Part shown: positions 8,259 to 16,411 of the stretch, piece after piece
Numbering within the stretch: position 1 is the stretch's first letter
How the letters are laid out: each line of letters starts with the position of its first letter
Program-made: the position numbers and the translations under genes
The notes under the pieces: generated by a model
The model's input: only the letters and a program-made list of their open reading frames with translations
Told to the model about the DNA's origin: nothing
Databases searched by the model: none
NCBI GenBank assembly: GCA_934500835.1
Contig: CAKSTR010000001.1
Coordinates: forward strand, 682,001 to 746,000
DNA length: 64,000 nucleotides
Direction of reading: 5' to 3'
From: an uncultured Paracoccaceae bacterium
Lineage (GTDB): Bacteria; Pseudomonadota; Alphaproteobacteria; Rhodobacterales; Rhodobacteraceae

Positions 8259-9852
8259 CGCGCATCCCCCCTTTGATCCCCGCATCGCGCAGCACCTCGG
8301 CCGCCGCATTGCGGCCCGGCGCGCCCATCACACCACCGCCGGGATGGGTGGACGATCCACACATCCACAAGTCCTTGATCGGACTGCGATACTGCGCATA
8401 GCCCGGCACCGGGCGGTTGAAGAGAAGCTGGTCAAAGGTCAGCTCCCCCTGAAAGATATTGCCCTCGGTCAGGCCCGCTTCGGCCTCCAACTCGCGCGGC
8501 GTCCGCACCTCGACATGCAGCACGCGGTCCTTGAAGCCCGGCGAATAGGCCTCGATCTGGTTCAGGCAGGTGTCGCGGAAGGCGTCGCGGTCGGCATCGG
8601 TCCAGTCACGGCCCGCGATCTTCGGCGGGGCATATTGCACGAAGCAGGACATGAAATGCTTGCCCGGCGCAGTCATGGTCGGGTCGATCATGGTGGGGAT
8701 CATCACATCCTGGAACGGATCACGGCTGAACTGGCCGTTCTTCCAGTCGTCATAGCCGCGCTCCATCTTTTCAATGGAATCAGTGAAGTGGAGGTCGCCC
8801 TTGATGTTCGGCGCGCCTTCCGGCAGGGCCGGGAAGACGGGGGCTGACTCCAGAGCGATGTTCAGCTTGCCCGAGGATCCGCGGATCTTGAACGCCTTGA
8901 CGCGACGCAGGAAATCGCCCGGCAGGTCGCCCTCATCGACATGTTTCAGGAAGGTGCGCTTGACATCCATGTTGGAGATGACGCGCTTGCCCTTCACCTC
9001 GTCGCCGTTCGACAGCGCAACGCCGACCGCACGGCCCCCCTTCACAAGGATCTTCTCGACACCATGGCCGGTGCGCACCTCGCCACCCGCCGCCTGCAGG
9101 CTTTGCGTCAGCGCCCTGGTGATCGACCCCATGCCGCCGCGCGCAAAACCCCAGGCACCGACATTGCCGTCCACATCGCCCATGTAGTGATGCAAAAGCA
9201 CATAGGCCGACCCGGGCGACATCGGCCCCAGAGCGGTGCCGATGATCGCCGAGACCGCCAGATAGCCCTTGATCACCGGGCTTTCGAAATATTCGTCGAG
9301 GAAGTCGGAAATCGACATGGTCCAGAACTGCACCATGCGGGCCCGCATCTCCTCGGACAATGTGCCCATCTCCTTGCCGAGCCACATCAATTCCGCCAGA
9401 TCACGGGGGCGGAAGCTGCTGGGGTCCGGTGGCGTGCGCATCAGCATCGGCCGGATGAAACGGCAAAAGCGCAGGATGTCGCGGGCGTAGATGTCATAGG
9501 CCTCGGCGTCGCGCCTGGAATGGCGGGCGAATTCGCGGCGGTTGGCGTCATGGTCGCGGTACATGCCAAGGTAGCCGCCGCCTTCCTGGAACACTGCGCC
9601 GCCTTCGTAGGGCAGGATCTGCAGCCCGTATTTCGGCAGGTCCAGATCGCGCATGATCTCGGGCCGGAAAAGGCTGCTGACGTAAGAGCAGTTCGAGTAG
9701 GTGAAGCCGGGGAAAAGCTCGCGGCTGACCGCCGCGCCGCCGATCCAGTCGTTCTTTTCCACCACGCAGACCTTCAACCCGGCGCGCGCCAGATAGCCCG
9801 CTGTCACCAGCCCGTTGTGGCCCGCGCCCACGATCACCGCATCGTAGATCAT
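8239..9852 (-). CDS. FAD-dependent oxidoreductase, phytoene-desaturase-like (paralogue B)
   Basis: 537 aa from ATG 9852, overlapping the aminotransferase stop as ATGA. N-terminal YDAVIVGAGHNGLVTAGYLA (FAD Rossmann motif at residues 4-20) and C-terminal LWMCGSSTHPGGGVMGAPG define the NAD(P)/FAD oxidoreductase group related to CrtI. It shares both ends and general architecture with paralogue A, so the pair probably arose by tandem duplication and diverged, as identity looks low in the middle. Its role is unknown. A heterodimer or two sequential oxidations are equally possible. Confidence 0.88.
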   Translation of the reverse strand: MIYDAVIVGAGHNGLVTAGYLARAGLKVCVVEKNDWIGGAAVSRELFPGFTYSNCSYVSSLFRPEIMRDLDLPKYGLQILPYEGGAVFQEGGGYLGMYRDHDANRREFARHSRRDAEAYDIYARDILRFCRFIRPMLMRTPPDPSSFRPRDLAELMWLGKEMGTLSEEMRARMVQFWTMSISDFLDEYFESPVIKGYLAVSAIIGTALGPMSPGSAYVLLHHYMGDVDGNVGAWGFARGGMGSITRALTQSLQAAGGEVRTGHGVEKILVKGGRAVGVALSNGDEVKGKRVISNMDVKRTFLKHVDEGDLPGDFLRRVKAFKIRGSSGKLNIALESAPVFPALPEGAPNIKGDLHFTDSIEKMERGYDDWKNGQFSRDPFQDVMIPTMIDPTMTAPGKHFMSCFVQYAPPKIAGRDWTDADRDAFRDTCLNQIEAYSPGFKDRVLHVEVRTPRELEAEAGLTEGNIFQGELTFDQLLFNRPVPGYAQYRSPIKDLWMCGSSTHPGGGVMGAPGRNAAAEVLRDAGIKGGMRDAYAVL

Positions 9853-11219
9853 TCGGCAGCGTCCAGCGTGCCGTCGGCCTGATCCTGCAAGGTCAGGTCG
9901 ACCGCAGTTTCCACCGCTTTCAGCGTGTCCGTCAGGCACGACGCCTCCAGCCCGTGCGCCTCGCACATGAACCATGGCTCGCGGCTGTCGGGTTCGACGA
10001 TGATCCCCAGATCGTGCAGATAATGCGCCATCCGGTCGTAAAAGCTGTAATCGCTGGTCTTCCACGCCCGATAATTGTCGGGCGGCACTTCGGCAAAGAA
10101 GATGCCGAACATCGACGGGTGGCCCGAGAAGGAATGCGTGATGCCGCGCGCTTTCAGGATGTCGGAGATCCCCGATTTCAGCGTCTCGCCGTAAGTTGCA
10201 AGCGTCTCCAGCGCCGGGGTTTCGTCCAGAATACGCAAGGTCTCTTCCGCCGCCGCAAGGCTGACGGAATGCGCGGTATAGGTGCCGCCGTGGCTGGCCC
10301 CGCCATAACGGAAGGTGCGCATGACATCCTCGCGCCCCGCCACCAGCGAGATCGGATAGCCATTCGCCACCGCCTTGGCAAAGGTGGTGATGTCAGGCTT
10401 GATGCCCAGAATACCCTGAATGCCGCCCTTGCCGACGCGGAAGCCGGTCTTCACCTCGTCGATGATCAGCAGAACGCCGTAGCGGGTGCACAGGTCACGG
10501 GCCAGCTGGACATAGTCGCGCCGGGCCGAGATGCCGCAGCAATTGCCCTGGATCGGCTCGATCAGCATGGCCGCCAGCCGGTCGCCATGCTTTCTGAAGG
10601 TGTCCTCCAGCCGCTGCATGTCGTTCATCGGCACCAGATGGGCCAGTTTCTTGACGGTTGGCGGGATGCCCTTGCCATAGGGCACCATCTCGGGATCGTC
10701 GTTCGAACCGGGGGTCCAGCCCTCCATATCCGCCATCCACATCGCGGCATCGAAAAGGCCGTGATAGCCACCTTCGACCAGCAGATATTCCTCGCGCCCG
10801 GTGAAGGCGCGGGCCAGCCGCAGCGCGGCCATCACCGCCTCGGTCCCCGAGTTCGAGAAGCGCACCAGTTCGGCGGCCGGGACCATCCTGGAAATCCGGT
10901 CGGCGACGGTCAGCTCCTTTTCGGTCGACAGCGCGAAAACGCCGCCCACCTCCATTCCCTTGCGGGCGGCGGCATCCACCCGGTCATCGGCATAGCCAAG
11001 GATCGCCGGCCCATAGCCCAGCCGATAATCGACGTAGGCATTGCCATCGATGTCCCAGGTTCGCCCGCCCTTGCCGTGGTGGACATAGATCGTCCGGTCA
11101 TCCCCCCAGTAGCGGAAGGTCGAGGACACGCCCAGGGGCAGCCGCTGTACCGCCCGCTGGTATTGCGCATTCGACTTGGAAAGGTCGCGGCTCGGGGCGG
11201 GCAGTCTTGGGGCGGTCAT
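9849..11219 (-). CDS. Class III aminotransferase, glutamate-1-semialdehyde-aminomutase-like
   Basis: First gene of the operon, 456 aa. PLP-binding features are SNSGTEAVMAALRLAR (residues 122-137), EGGYHG, IIDEVKTGF (D254) and the Schiff-base lysine K282 in TFAKAVANGYP. The overall look is that of HemL-like and taurine/omega-amino acid transaminases. A housekeeping HemL is unlikely: the protein carries an atypical N-terminus with YRAVQRLPLG-type wording (here YQRAVQRLPLG) and sits at the head of a catabolic operon. It likely moves an amino group from, or to, a carbonyl product of the pathway. The promoter region upstream carries the BetI-like operator at 11264-11281. Confidence 0.9.
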   Translation of the reverse strand: MTAPRLPAPSRDLSKSNAQYQRAVQRLPLGVSSTFRYWGDDRTIYVHHGKGGRTWDIDGNAYVDYRLGYGPAILGYADDRVDAAARKGMEVGGVFALSTEKELTVADRISRMVPAAELVRFSNSGTEAVMAALRLARAFTGREEYLLVEGGYHGLFDAAMWMADMEGWTPGSNDDPEMVPYGKGIPPTVKKLAHLVPMNDMQRLEDTFRKHGDRLAAMLIEPIQGNCCGISARRDYVQLARDLCTRYGVLLIIDEVKTGFRVGKGGIQGILGIKPDITTFAKAVANGYPISLVAGREDVMRTFRYGGASHGGTYTAHSVSLAAAEETLRILDETPALETLATYGETLKSGISDILKARGITHSFSGHPSMFGIFFAEVPPDNYRAWKTSDYSFYDRMAHYLHDLGIIVEPDSREPWFMCEAHGLEASCLTDTLKAVETAVDLTLQDQADGTLDAAE

Positions 11220-11263
11220 GGCTGGTCCAGGTCCTGTTGGCGGATGCGTCAGACTGTCACGCC

Positions 11264-11281
11264 ATTGACTGAGTTGTCAAT
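11264..11281. promoter_or_regulatory. Inverted repeat resembling a BetI operator
   Basis: The sequence reads ATTGA-N8-TCAAT (perfect 6-bp arms ATTGAC/GTCAAT), 45-62 bases upstream of the aminotransferase start and about 205 bases upstream of the divergent BetI-like regulator. It contains TTGACA on the minus strand, which could serve as the -35 of the long operon, so a bound repressor would block transcription. From memory, the E. coli BetI site is ATTGATTGGACGTTCAAT, with the same half-sites and the same 8-base spacing. The -10 is weak and not assigned. Confidence 0.6.
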
Positions 11282-11485
11282 CAGATACAGAATGCCGTGA
11301 ACGGGTCCCCCTCCGCCCCGGATCGACGGTGGAAAACCACGACGGACTCGCCTAGGGTCGCGCCAGCCTGCCTGACGACATTGCGCGCGCGGTCAGCCTG
11401 TTGAACACCCGGCGGAAAATCCGCCGTCCGCCAGGCCGCCGAAGGCCGTTTGTCCCGAAGACCTTTCGCATGGAAGGACCGCCAA

Positions 11486-12151
11486 GTGACCAATGTCGTT
11501 GCCTCAGAAGGCCCGCAGGCCGAGGGTGCGGAAGCGCCGCGCCAACCCCGCACCATGAGCCGCGAGGCCCGCCGCGCCCAGATCATCGACGCGACGATTC
11601 GCACGCTTGCCGCCCGCGGCTTCGCCCGCACGACGCTGACCGAAGTGGCACGCACCGCTGGCCTGTCACACGGGCTTGTGCTGTTCCACTTCGACAGCAA
11701 GGAAGGTCTGCTGGCCGAGACGCTTTCGGCGCTGGCGCAAGAGTACCGCGAGAACTGGCTGCAGGCGCTGGCCGGGGCCGGCCCCTCGCCCGCGCAGCAA
11801 CTCATGGCGCTGATCGAGGCGGATTTCTCGCCCGCCGTCTGCACGCCCGACCGTCAGGCGGCATGGTGCGCCTTCTGGGGCGAGGCTCAGAGCCGGCCGA
11901 TGTATCAGGAGGCCTGCGGAGAAAAGGACGAGGACTACAACAGGACGCTTGAGGCCATCTGTGCCCGGCTGGTCGAGGAAGGCGGCTATTCCGGCGATCC
12001 CGTGCGCCTTGCGCGCATCCTGCGGGTAACGATCGAGGGCACCTGGCTGGACCTGATGACCCTTGCCAACCCCTATGATGTGGCCGAGGCCCAGGCGACG
12101 GCACGGACCTGTGCCGCCCATCTTTTTCCAAAGCACTTCCAGGTGCCATAG
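11486..12151 (+). CDS. TetR-family regulator, BetI-like
   Basis: 221 aa. The GTG at 11486 is chosen because GGAAGGA lies 7 bases upstream; the in-frame TTG at 11450 has no ribosome site. The N-terminal helix-turn-helix is seen in RAQIIDATIRTLAARGF, TTLTEVARTAGLSHGLVLFHF and DSKEGLLAE. The C-terminal half matches the choline-responsive repressor BetI in pattern: WCAFWGEAQSRPMY corresponds to the BetI WLAFWASSMHQPML region, and EGTWLDLM to DGLWLR. It is divergent from the Rieske operon and probably represses it until the substrate, likely a quaternary amine, binds. A short GC hairpin (12157-12178) follows the stop. Confidence 0.88.
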   Translation: MTNVVASEGPQAEGAEAPRQPRTMSREARRAQIIDATIRTLAARGFARTTLTEVARTAGLSHGLVLFHFDSKEGLLAETLSALAQEYRENWLQALAGAGPSPAQQLMALIEADFSPAVCTPDRQAAWCAFWGEAQSRPMYQEACGEKDEDYNRTLEAICARLVEEGGYSGDPVRLARILRVTIEGTWLDLMTLANPYDVAEAQATARTCAAHLFPKHFQVP

Positions 12152-12156
12152 GCGGC

Positions 12157-12178
12157 CGCAGCCGTCTTCGCGGCTGCG
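12157..12178 (+). terminator. GC-rich hairpin after the BetI-like gene
   Basis: Arms CGCAGCCG and CGGCTGCG with a six-base TCTTCG loop start 5 bases after the stop codon. There is no T-run, so it would be a weak intrinsic terminator or an RNA 3' end stabiliser. Confidence 0.4.
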
Positions 12179-12317
12179 CGGGAACCTTCGGCCGGCACAG
12201 ATGCCGGCGGCCCGCCGCTGCGGGCGGGATGAGCGCGCCCGGATGACGGCCACATCCCTGGATGGTGGGGTCCCCCTTGATCGGAAGACCCCGTGTTGAA
12301 CCCCACCTGCACCACCC

Positions 12318-12905
12318 CTAATGCAGCTTGGTCGCCATCGAGATCGAGACGCAGACCGAACGCATCCCGCCAGTGTCCATCACCGGACCGACCGGCAGGC
12401 AATCCAGCCCCACCCGGCGCGCCAGCCGGGGGCTGTGCTCGGGGATGATGCCCAGAAGCGTGGTCGCACCCAGCGTGCGGGCCGAGATCACCATCTCGCT
12501 GATCAGCTGCATCTGCACGCGCAGCCGCTCGGCCGCGGGAACCGCCTCCGAGACGAAGACCCGGCTCGATTCCCAGATGTAGGGATCGACCGGGGCTTTG
12601 AAGCCCAGAAGGTCGGACGGGATCGTCTCAAGCAGACCCAGTTGGGCATCTCGGATCATGTAGCTGTAGATGCCGCATCTGTGCGTGGTCGGCGTCAGAC
12701 GGACACCCGCCAGAACCTCGCCATGCTTGTGGACGGCCACCCAGCGGCTTGCCGGGGTGTCATACTGGTCGAACTCCATCCCGTCGGCCTGTGGCAGGTC
12801 CCACTTGTTGTGCTGGATGAAGGTCCGGTGTCGCGCCCGGAACATGTTTGCGAAAAGCTGCCCGTGATTGTGCAGATTCTCGAACGACAAGGTAGTCACT
12901 TCCAT
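12318..12905 (-). CDS. Acyl-homoserine-lactone synthase, LuxI family
   Basis: Makes an N-acyl-homoserine-lactone signal from S-adenosylmethionine and an acyl carrier. 195 aa with ribosome site AGAAGGAG before ATG 12905. All the LuxI landmark residues are present at family spacing: R25, F29, W35, D46, D49 (MEFDQYDT), an Arg near 69 (AGVRLTPT), and E112-S-S-R115 (WESSRVFV). It is co-directional with and 58 bases downstream of the LuxR-type gene, so they are probably one transcript. Which acyl chain is made cannot be read from the sequence. Confidence 0.94.
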   Translation of the reverse strand: MEVTTLSFENLHNHGQLFANMFRARHRTFIQHNKWDLPQADGMEFDQYDTPASRWVAVHKHGEVLAGVRLTPTTHRCGIYSYMIRDAQLGLLETIPSDLLGFKAPVDPYIWESSRVFVSEAVPAAERLRVQMQLISEMVISARTLGATTLLGIIPEHSPRLARRVGLDCLPVGPVMDTGGMRSVCVSISMATKLH

Positions 12906-12963
12906 TGTATTTCTCCTTCTTTAGGCCTGGCAGAACCTTTGGAAGGGGAAGGCACAGATCAGG

Positions 12964-13575
12964 TCATAGCAGCCGGTACTCGCGCGCCTTACGGATCGCC
13001 TCAGACGTGGTGCGCGCCTCAAGGCGAATGCGCGCCGACGTGAGCCTCGCCTTGAAGGCGCTTTCCGTGATGCCAAGTCTCTCCGCTGCTGCCGAGTGCC
13101 GGTCCCCATTTGCGACACATTGCAAAGCTTCGATCTGCGCTCTGGTCAGGTCCGACGGCGGCTTGGCCTCGATATGCAACCTGATCGTGAGTTCGCGCAG
13201 GGCCGCCAGCTCGTCATCGCTGAACTCGCGGTCGGCCCGCGAAATACCGACGATGGAACGCGAGGTGATCGGACCGTAGGACGACACCGCCCCAAAATTC
13301 AGCCCGTGCACGGCAGCCTTTTTCATAACACCAAACGGATCCGGCAAGGGAATCGAGCTCCATCTCGTGGTGCCTTCGACCCCGACCCCCCAAAATACCA
13401 GGGGATCTCGGAGATAGTAGGAATGCGAATTGTAGTATTCCACCCAGGCATCCGGGTATGAACTCTTGTAAACAAGCGGAGTCGCGAACCGGATATGAAG
13501 CCCGACGTTGAAGCCCATGGGCGCCAGAAGATCCAGCTGATCGAGCAACACTGACAAGACCTTCCGCTCTGACAT
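12964..13575 (-). CDS. LuxR-family quorum-sensing regulator
   Basis: 203 aa, shorter than the typical 230-250 of LuxR receptors. The N-terminal autoinducer-binding domain has the expected W44, Y48, D57-P58 and W72 residues. The C-terminal LuxR helix-turn-helix (about 143-203) reads LTRAQIEALQCVANG then AAERLGITESAFKARL. The first Glu of the usual LT-x-R-E-x-E motif is Gln here (Q147), and recognition-helix wording is unusual. It precedes luxI in the same direction, so a classical sensing circuit is likely. It lies just beyond the rplQ terminator and must have its own promoter within 13576-13700; an inverted repeat lies at 13586-13601. Confidence 0.9.
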   Translation of the reverse strand: MSERKVLSVLLDQLDLLAPMGFNVGLHIRFATPLVYKSSYPDAWVEYYNSHSYYLRDPLVFWGVGVEGTTRWSSIPLPDPFGVMKKAAVHGLNFGAVSSYGPITSRSIVGISRADREFSDDELAALRELTIRLHIEAKPPSDLTRAQIEALQCVANGDRHSAAAERLGITESAFKARLTSARIRLEARTTSEAIRKAREYRLL

Positions 13576-13585
13576 GGAACCTCGG

Positions 13586-13601
13586 ATCGGACGGGGCCGA
13601 T
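13586..13601. promoter_or_regulatory. Inverted repeat upstream of the luxR-type gene
   Basis: ATCGG-N6-CCGAT, 11-26 bases upstream of the LuxR start codon, between any promoter and the coding start. It could be the binding site for LuxR autoregulation. It does not match the classic lux box well, so this is only a candidate. Confidence 0.35.
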
Positions 13602-13707
13602 TCTACTTGTGATTGATCTTGGTGTTGTAACCGCTGACTGCAAGGGAAAATAGCAATCTGGACAATTGCTTGGCAATGTGCGGGCCAAAATGAGGCATAA
13701 AAATGTC

Positions 13708-13731
13708 AAGGCCCGCCGGATGGCGGGCCTT
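13708..13731 (-). terminator. Intrinsic terminator of the ribosomal/rpoA operon
   Basis: Ten-base-pair stem (arms AAGGCCCGCC/GGCGGGCCTT, loop of four) followed on the minus strand by a T5 run within a few bases, 30 bases after the rplQ stop. It separates rplQ from the luxR-luxI pair. Confidence 0.85.
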
Positions 13732-13760
13732 GTGAAGGGGTCCGGCGGGGTAGCGCGGGA

Positions 13761-14171
13761 TCAATCCTCGGCGGCTTCAACCCGGGCCAGATCGGCAGCG
13801 CCCTTGGCGGCCGGATCGCGGTCGACGAATTCGATGATCGCCATCGGCGCCATGTCGCCATAGCGGAAACCGGCCTTCAGAACGCGGATGTAGCCGCCCT
13901 GACGTTCCTTGTAGCGCGGGCCGAGAATGGCGAACAGGCGCTCGACATGCTTGTCCTGCTTCAGCTGGGCCGCGGCCAGACGGCGGGCATGCAGATCGCC
14001 GCGCTTGGCAAGCGTGATCAGCTTCTCGACGATCGGGCGCAGTTCCTTCGCCTTCGGCAGGGTGGTCTTGATCTGCTCATGCTCGATGAGCGAGCCGGCC
14101 ATGTTCGCCCAGAGCGCCTTGCGGTGCTCATGGGTGCGGTTCAGTTTGCGGTAGCCGCTGGAATGACGCAT
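13761..14171 (-). CDS. rplQ: 50S ribosomal protein L17
   Basis: Large-subunit protein bL17, 136 aa. It opens with [20 protein letters not shown] and continues with the [19 protein letters not shown] segment, both diagnostic. The C-terminal extension ([16 protein letters not shown]) beyond the core is normal for alphaproteobacteria. Last gene of the alpha operon, 135 bases after rpoA and ahead of a strong terminator. Confidence 0.98.
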   Translation of the reverse strand: MRHSSGYRKLNRTHEHRKALWANMAGSLIEHEQIKTTLPKAKELRPIVEKLITLAKRGDLHARRLAAAQLKQDKHVERLFAILGPRYKERQGGYIRVLKAGFRYGDMAPMAIIEFVDRDPAAKGAADLARVEAAED

Positions 14172-14306
14172 CTTCTTCTCCTATGACGTCTTTTGCTTTG
14201 TGTTGCGGCCCGTGCGTTGCGGGCCGCGTCGTTGGGGCATCAGCCCAGGGTTTTCCCCGCCTGCGCGGGCATTTTTCCGTCAGGCGGGGTTGCCCCCGCC
14301 CATGGA

Positions 14307-15323
14307 TCAGAACTGGTCTTCGAAGCGCTTGGCCAGATCCTCGATGTTCTCCGGCGGCCAGTCCTCGACATCCATGCCAAGGTGCAGACCCATGCCCGAG
14401 AGCACTTCCTTGATCTCGTTCAGCGACTTGCGGCCGAAGTTCGGGGTGCGCAGCATCTCGGCTTCGGTCTTCTGGATCAGATCGCCGATATAGACGATGT
14501 TGTCGTTCTTCAGGCAGTTGGCCGAACGGACCGACAGCTCCAGCTCGTCGACTTTCTTCAGCAGCAGCGGGTTGAACTCCAGCCCCGCGTCCAGCTCTTG
14601 CTTGCCGGCCTGCTCGGGCTCTTCGAAGTTCACGAACACCGCCAGCTGGTCCTGCAGGATGCGCGCGGCATAGGCCACGGCGTCATCCGGGGTCAGGCTG
14701 CCGTCGGTTTCGATCTTCATGGTCAGCTTGTCATAGTCCAGCACCTGCCCCTCGCGGGTGGGCTGCACTTCGTACGAGACCTTCTTGACCGGCGAGTAGA
14801 TCGCGTCGATCGGGATCAGGCCGATCGGTGCATCTTCCGGGCGGTTCTTGTCGGCCGAGACATAGCCCTTGCCGGTCGAGACCGTCAGTTCCATGAACAC
14901 GTCCGCACCATCGTCAAGGTGGCAGATCACATGATCCTTGTTCAGGATCTCGATGCCGTTCGATTCCGAGATGTCGCCCGCGGTCACGACGCCCGGCCCC
15001 TTGGCCGAGATCGACAGGCGCTTCGGCCCCTCGACGTCCATCTTGATCGAGACGCCCTTGAGGTTCAGCACGATGTCGGTCACGTCCTCACGCACGCCGG
15101 CCACCGACGAGAACTCGTGCAGCACGTTGTCGATCTGGATCGAGGTGATCGCGGCACCCTGCAGCGAAGACATCAGCACGCGGCGCAGCGCGTTGCCCAG
15201 CGTCAGGCCGAAGCCGCGTTCCAGCGGCTCGGCGGTGACAGTGGCCACGCGCGAGGCATCCGCGCCCGCTTTCACGACCAGGCTCGCCGGCTTGATGAGT
15301 TCCTGCCAATTCTTGTGGATCAT
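14307..15323 (-). CDS. rpoA: DNA-directed RNA polymerase alpha subunit
   Basis: 338 aa, full length. The N-terminal domain carries the dimerisation and assembly motifs ([25 protein letters not shown]). The C-terminal domain, which contacts UP elements and activators, has [36 protein letters not shown] and GMGLHLGM. Lies between rpsK and rplQ in the canonical order. A GC hairpin (about 14283-14300) follows the stop, and another (15400-15425) lies between rpsK and rpoA. These may tune read-through or mRNA ends. Confidence 0.98.
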   Translation of the reverse strand: MIHKNWQELIKPASLVVKAGADASRVATVTAEPLERGFGLTLGNALRRVLMSSLQGAAITSIQIDNVLHEFSSVAGVREDVTDIVLNLKGVSIKMDVEGPKRLSISAKGPGVVTAGDISESNGIEILNKDHVICHLDDGADVFMELTVSTGKGYVSADKNRPEDAPIGLIPIDAIYSPVKKVSYEVQPTREGQVLDYDKLTMKIETDGSLTPDDAVAYAARILQDQLAVFVNFEEPEQAGKQELDAGLEFNPLLLKKVDELELSVRSANCLKNDNIVYIGDLIQKTEAEMLRTPNFGRKSLNEIKEVLSGMGLHLGMDVEDWPPENIEDLAKRFEDQF

Positions 15324-15441
15324 GCTGTCGCCTCCATTCTTGCCGCCAGTCCCATGGTCCGAAGGACAGGGGCGCCCGAGGGTCTTTCAAACGCAAAGAC
15401 CGGGCCGCGCGGTGGCGCAGCCCGGTGATAGTCACGCAGCC

Positions 15442-15840
15442 TCAGACGCGACGGCGCTTCGGCGGACGGCAGCCGTTGTGGGCCAGCGGCGTCACGTCGC
15501 GGATCGAGGTGATGTTGAAGCCCACGGCAGCCAGCGCACGCAGCGCCGACTCGCGGCCCGAACCCGGGCCCTGAACTTCGACTTCCAGCGTTTTCACGCC
15601 ATGTTCCTGCGCCTTGCGGCCGGCATCCTCGGCAGCCATCTGGGCGGCATAGGGGGTCGATTTGCGCGACCCCTTGAAGCCCATGGTCCCGGCCGACGAC
15701 CAGGAGATGGCGTTGCCCTGAACGTCCGAGATCAGGATCTTGGTGTTGTTGAAGGAAGAGTTCACATGAGCAACGCCCGAGGCGATGTTCTTGCGTTCCT
15801 TGCGCTTGCCGCCACGCGCGGCTTTCGGATCACGTGCCAT
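15442..15840 (-). CDS. rpsK: 30S ribosomal protein S11
   Basis: uS11, 132 aa. Diagnostic segments are [44 protein letters not shown], and the C-terminal [18 protein letters not shown]. Located 15 bases downstream of rpsM in the alpha operon. Confidence 0.98.
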   Translation of the reverse strand: MARDPKAARGGKRKERKNIASGVAHVNSSFNNTKILISDVQGNAISWSSAGTMGFKGSRKSTPYAAQMAAEDAGRKAQEHGVKTLEVEVQGPGSGRESALRALAAVGFNITSIRDVTPLAHNGCRPPKRRRV

Positions 15841-15855
15841 ATCTCAGCGCTCCCC

Positions 15856-16224
15856 TTACTTCTTCTTGCCGGCAATGGGTTTCGCCGGGCCCTTGCGGGT
15901 GCGGGCGTTGGTATGGGTGCGCTGACCGCGGACCGGCAGGCCCTTGCGGTGACGCAGGCCGCGGTAGCAGCCAAGGTCCATCAGACGCTTGATGTTCATC
16001 GAGACTTCACGGCGCAGGTCGCCCTCGACGGTGAAGTTGGCGTCGATGTATTCGCGGATCGCCAGCACTTCCGCGTCGGTCAGCTGGTTGACCCGACGGG
16101 TGGTGTCGATCTTCAGGGCTTCGCAGATCTGGCCGGCGGCTTGCGGGCCGATGCCGTGGATATACTGCAGAGAGATGGGGACCCGTTTCTGGGTCGGGAT
16201 GTTGACGCCAGCAATACGTGCCAT
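15856..16224 (-). CDS. rpsM: 30S ribosomal protein S13
   Basis: uS13, 122 aa from ATG 16224 ([15 protein letters not shown]), supported by GGAAGG upstream; the frame stays open further upstream but that part has no S13 homology. Also visible are [17 protein letters not shown], the helix-hairpin-helix region and the C-terminal [24 protein letters not shown] tail. The 187-base spacer to adk on the upstream side could hold a secondary promoter. Confidence 0.97.
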   Translation of the reverse strand: MARIAGVNIPTQKRVPISLQYIHGIGPQAAGQICEALKIDTTRRVNQLTDAEVLAIREYIDANFTVEGDLRREVSMNIKRLMDLGCYRGLRHRKGLPVRGQRTHTNARTRKGPAKPIAGKKK

Positions 16225-16411
16225 GCGTGCCTTTCCTTCCGGTTGCGGCTCCGTAGCGCCAGAGCCTTTTTTCACAACTGTTCCCGGCACTTGGGCCGCG
16301 AACGACGATCTTCCCATATGTACGGGAAACCACGACCATGGGCGATTCCATGCCGGGACGCTGTGCCATAAGGGGAATTCCGCCGCCCGTCAAGGGCGAC
16401 AGGCAGGAGAT

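Noticed and set aside
12260..12310. GGTGGGGT/ACCCCACC stem as the luxI terminator
   Set aside because: The stem is long-looped and lacks a T-run on either strand. Possible but too weak to list as a feature.
12906..12963. lux box between luxR and luxI
   Set aside because: The 58-bp gap has no CTG-N10-CAG-type inverted repeat. The pair looks co-transcribed, so none is needed.
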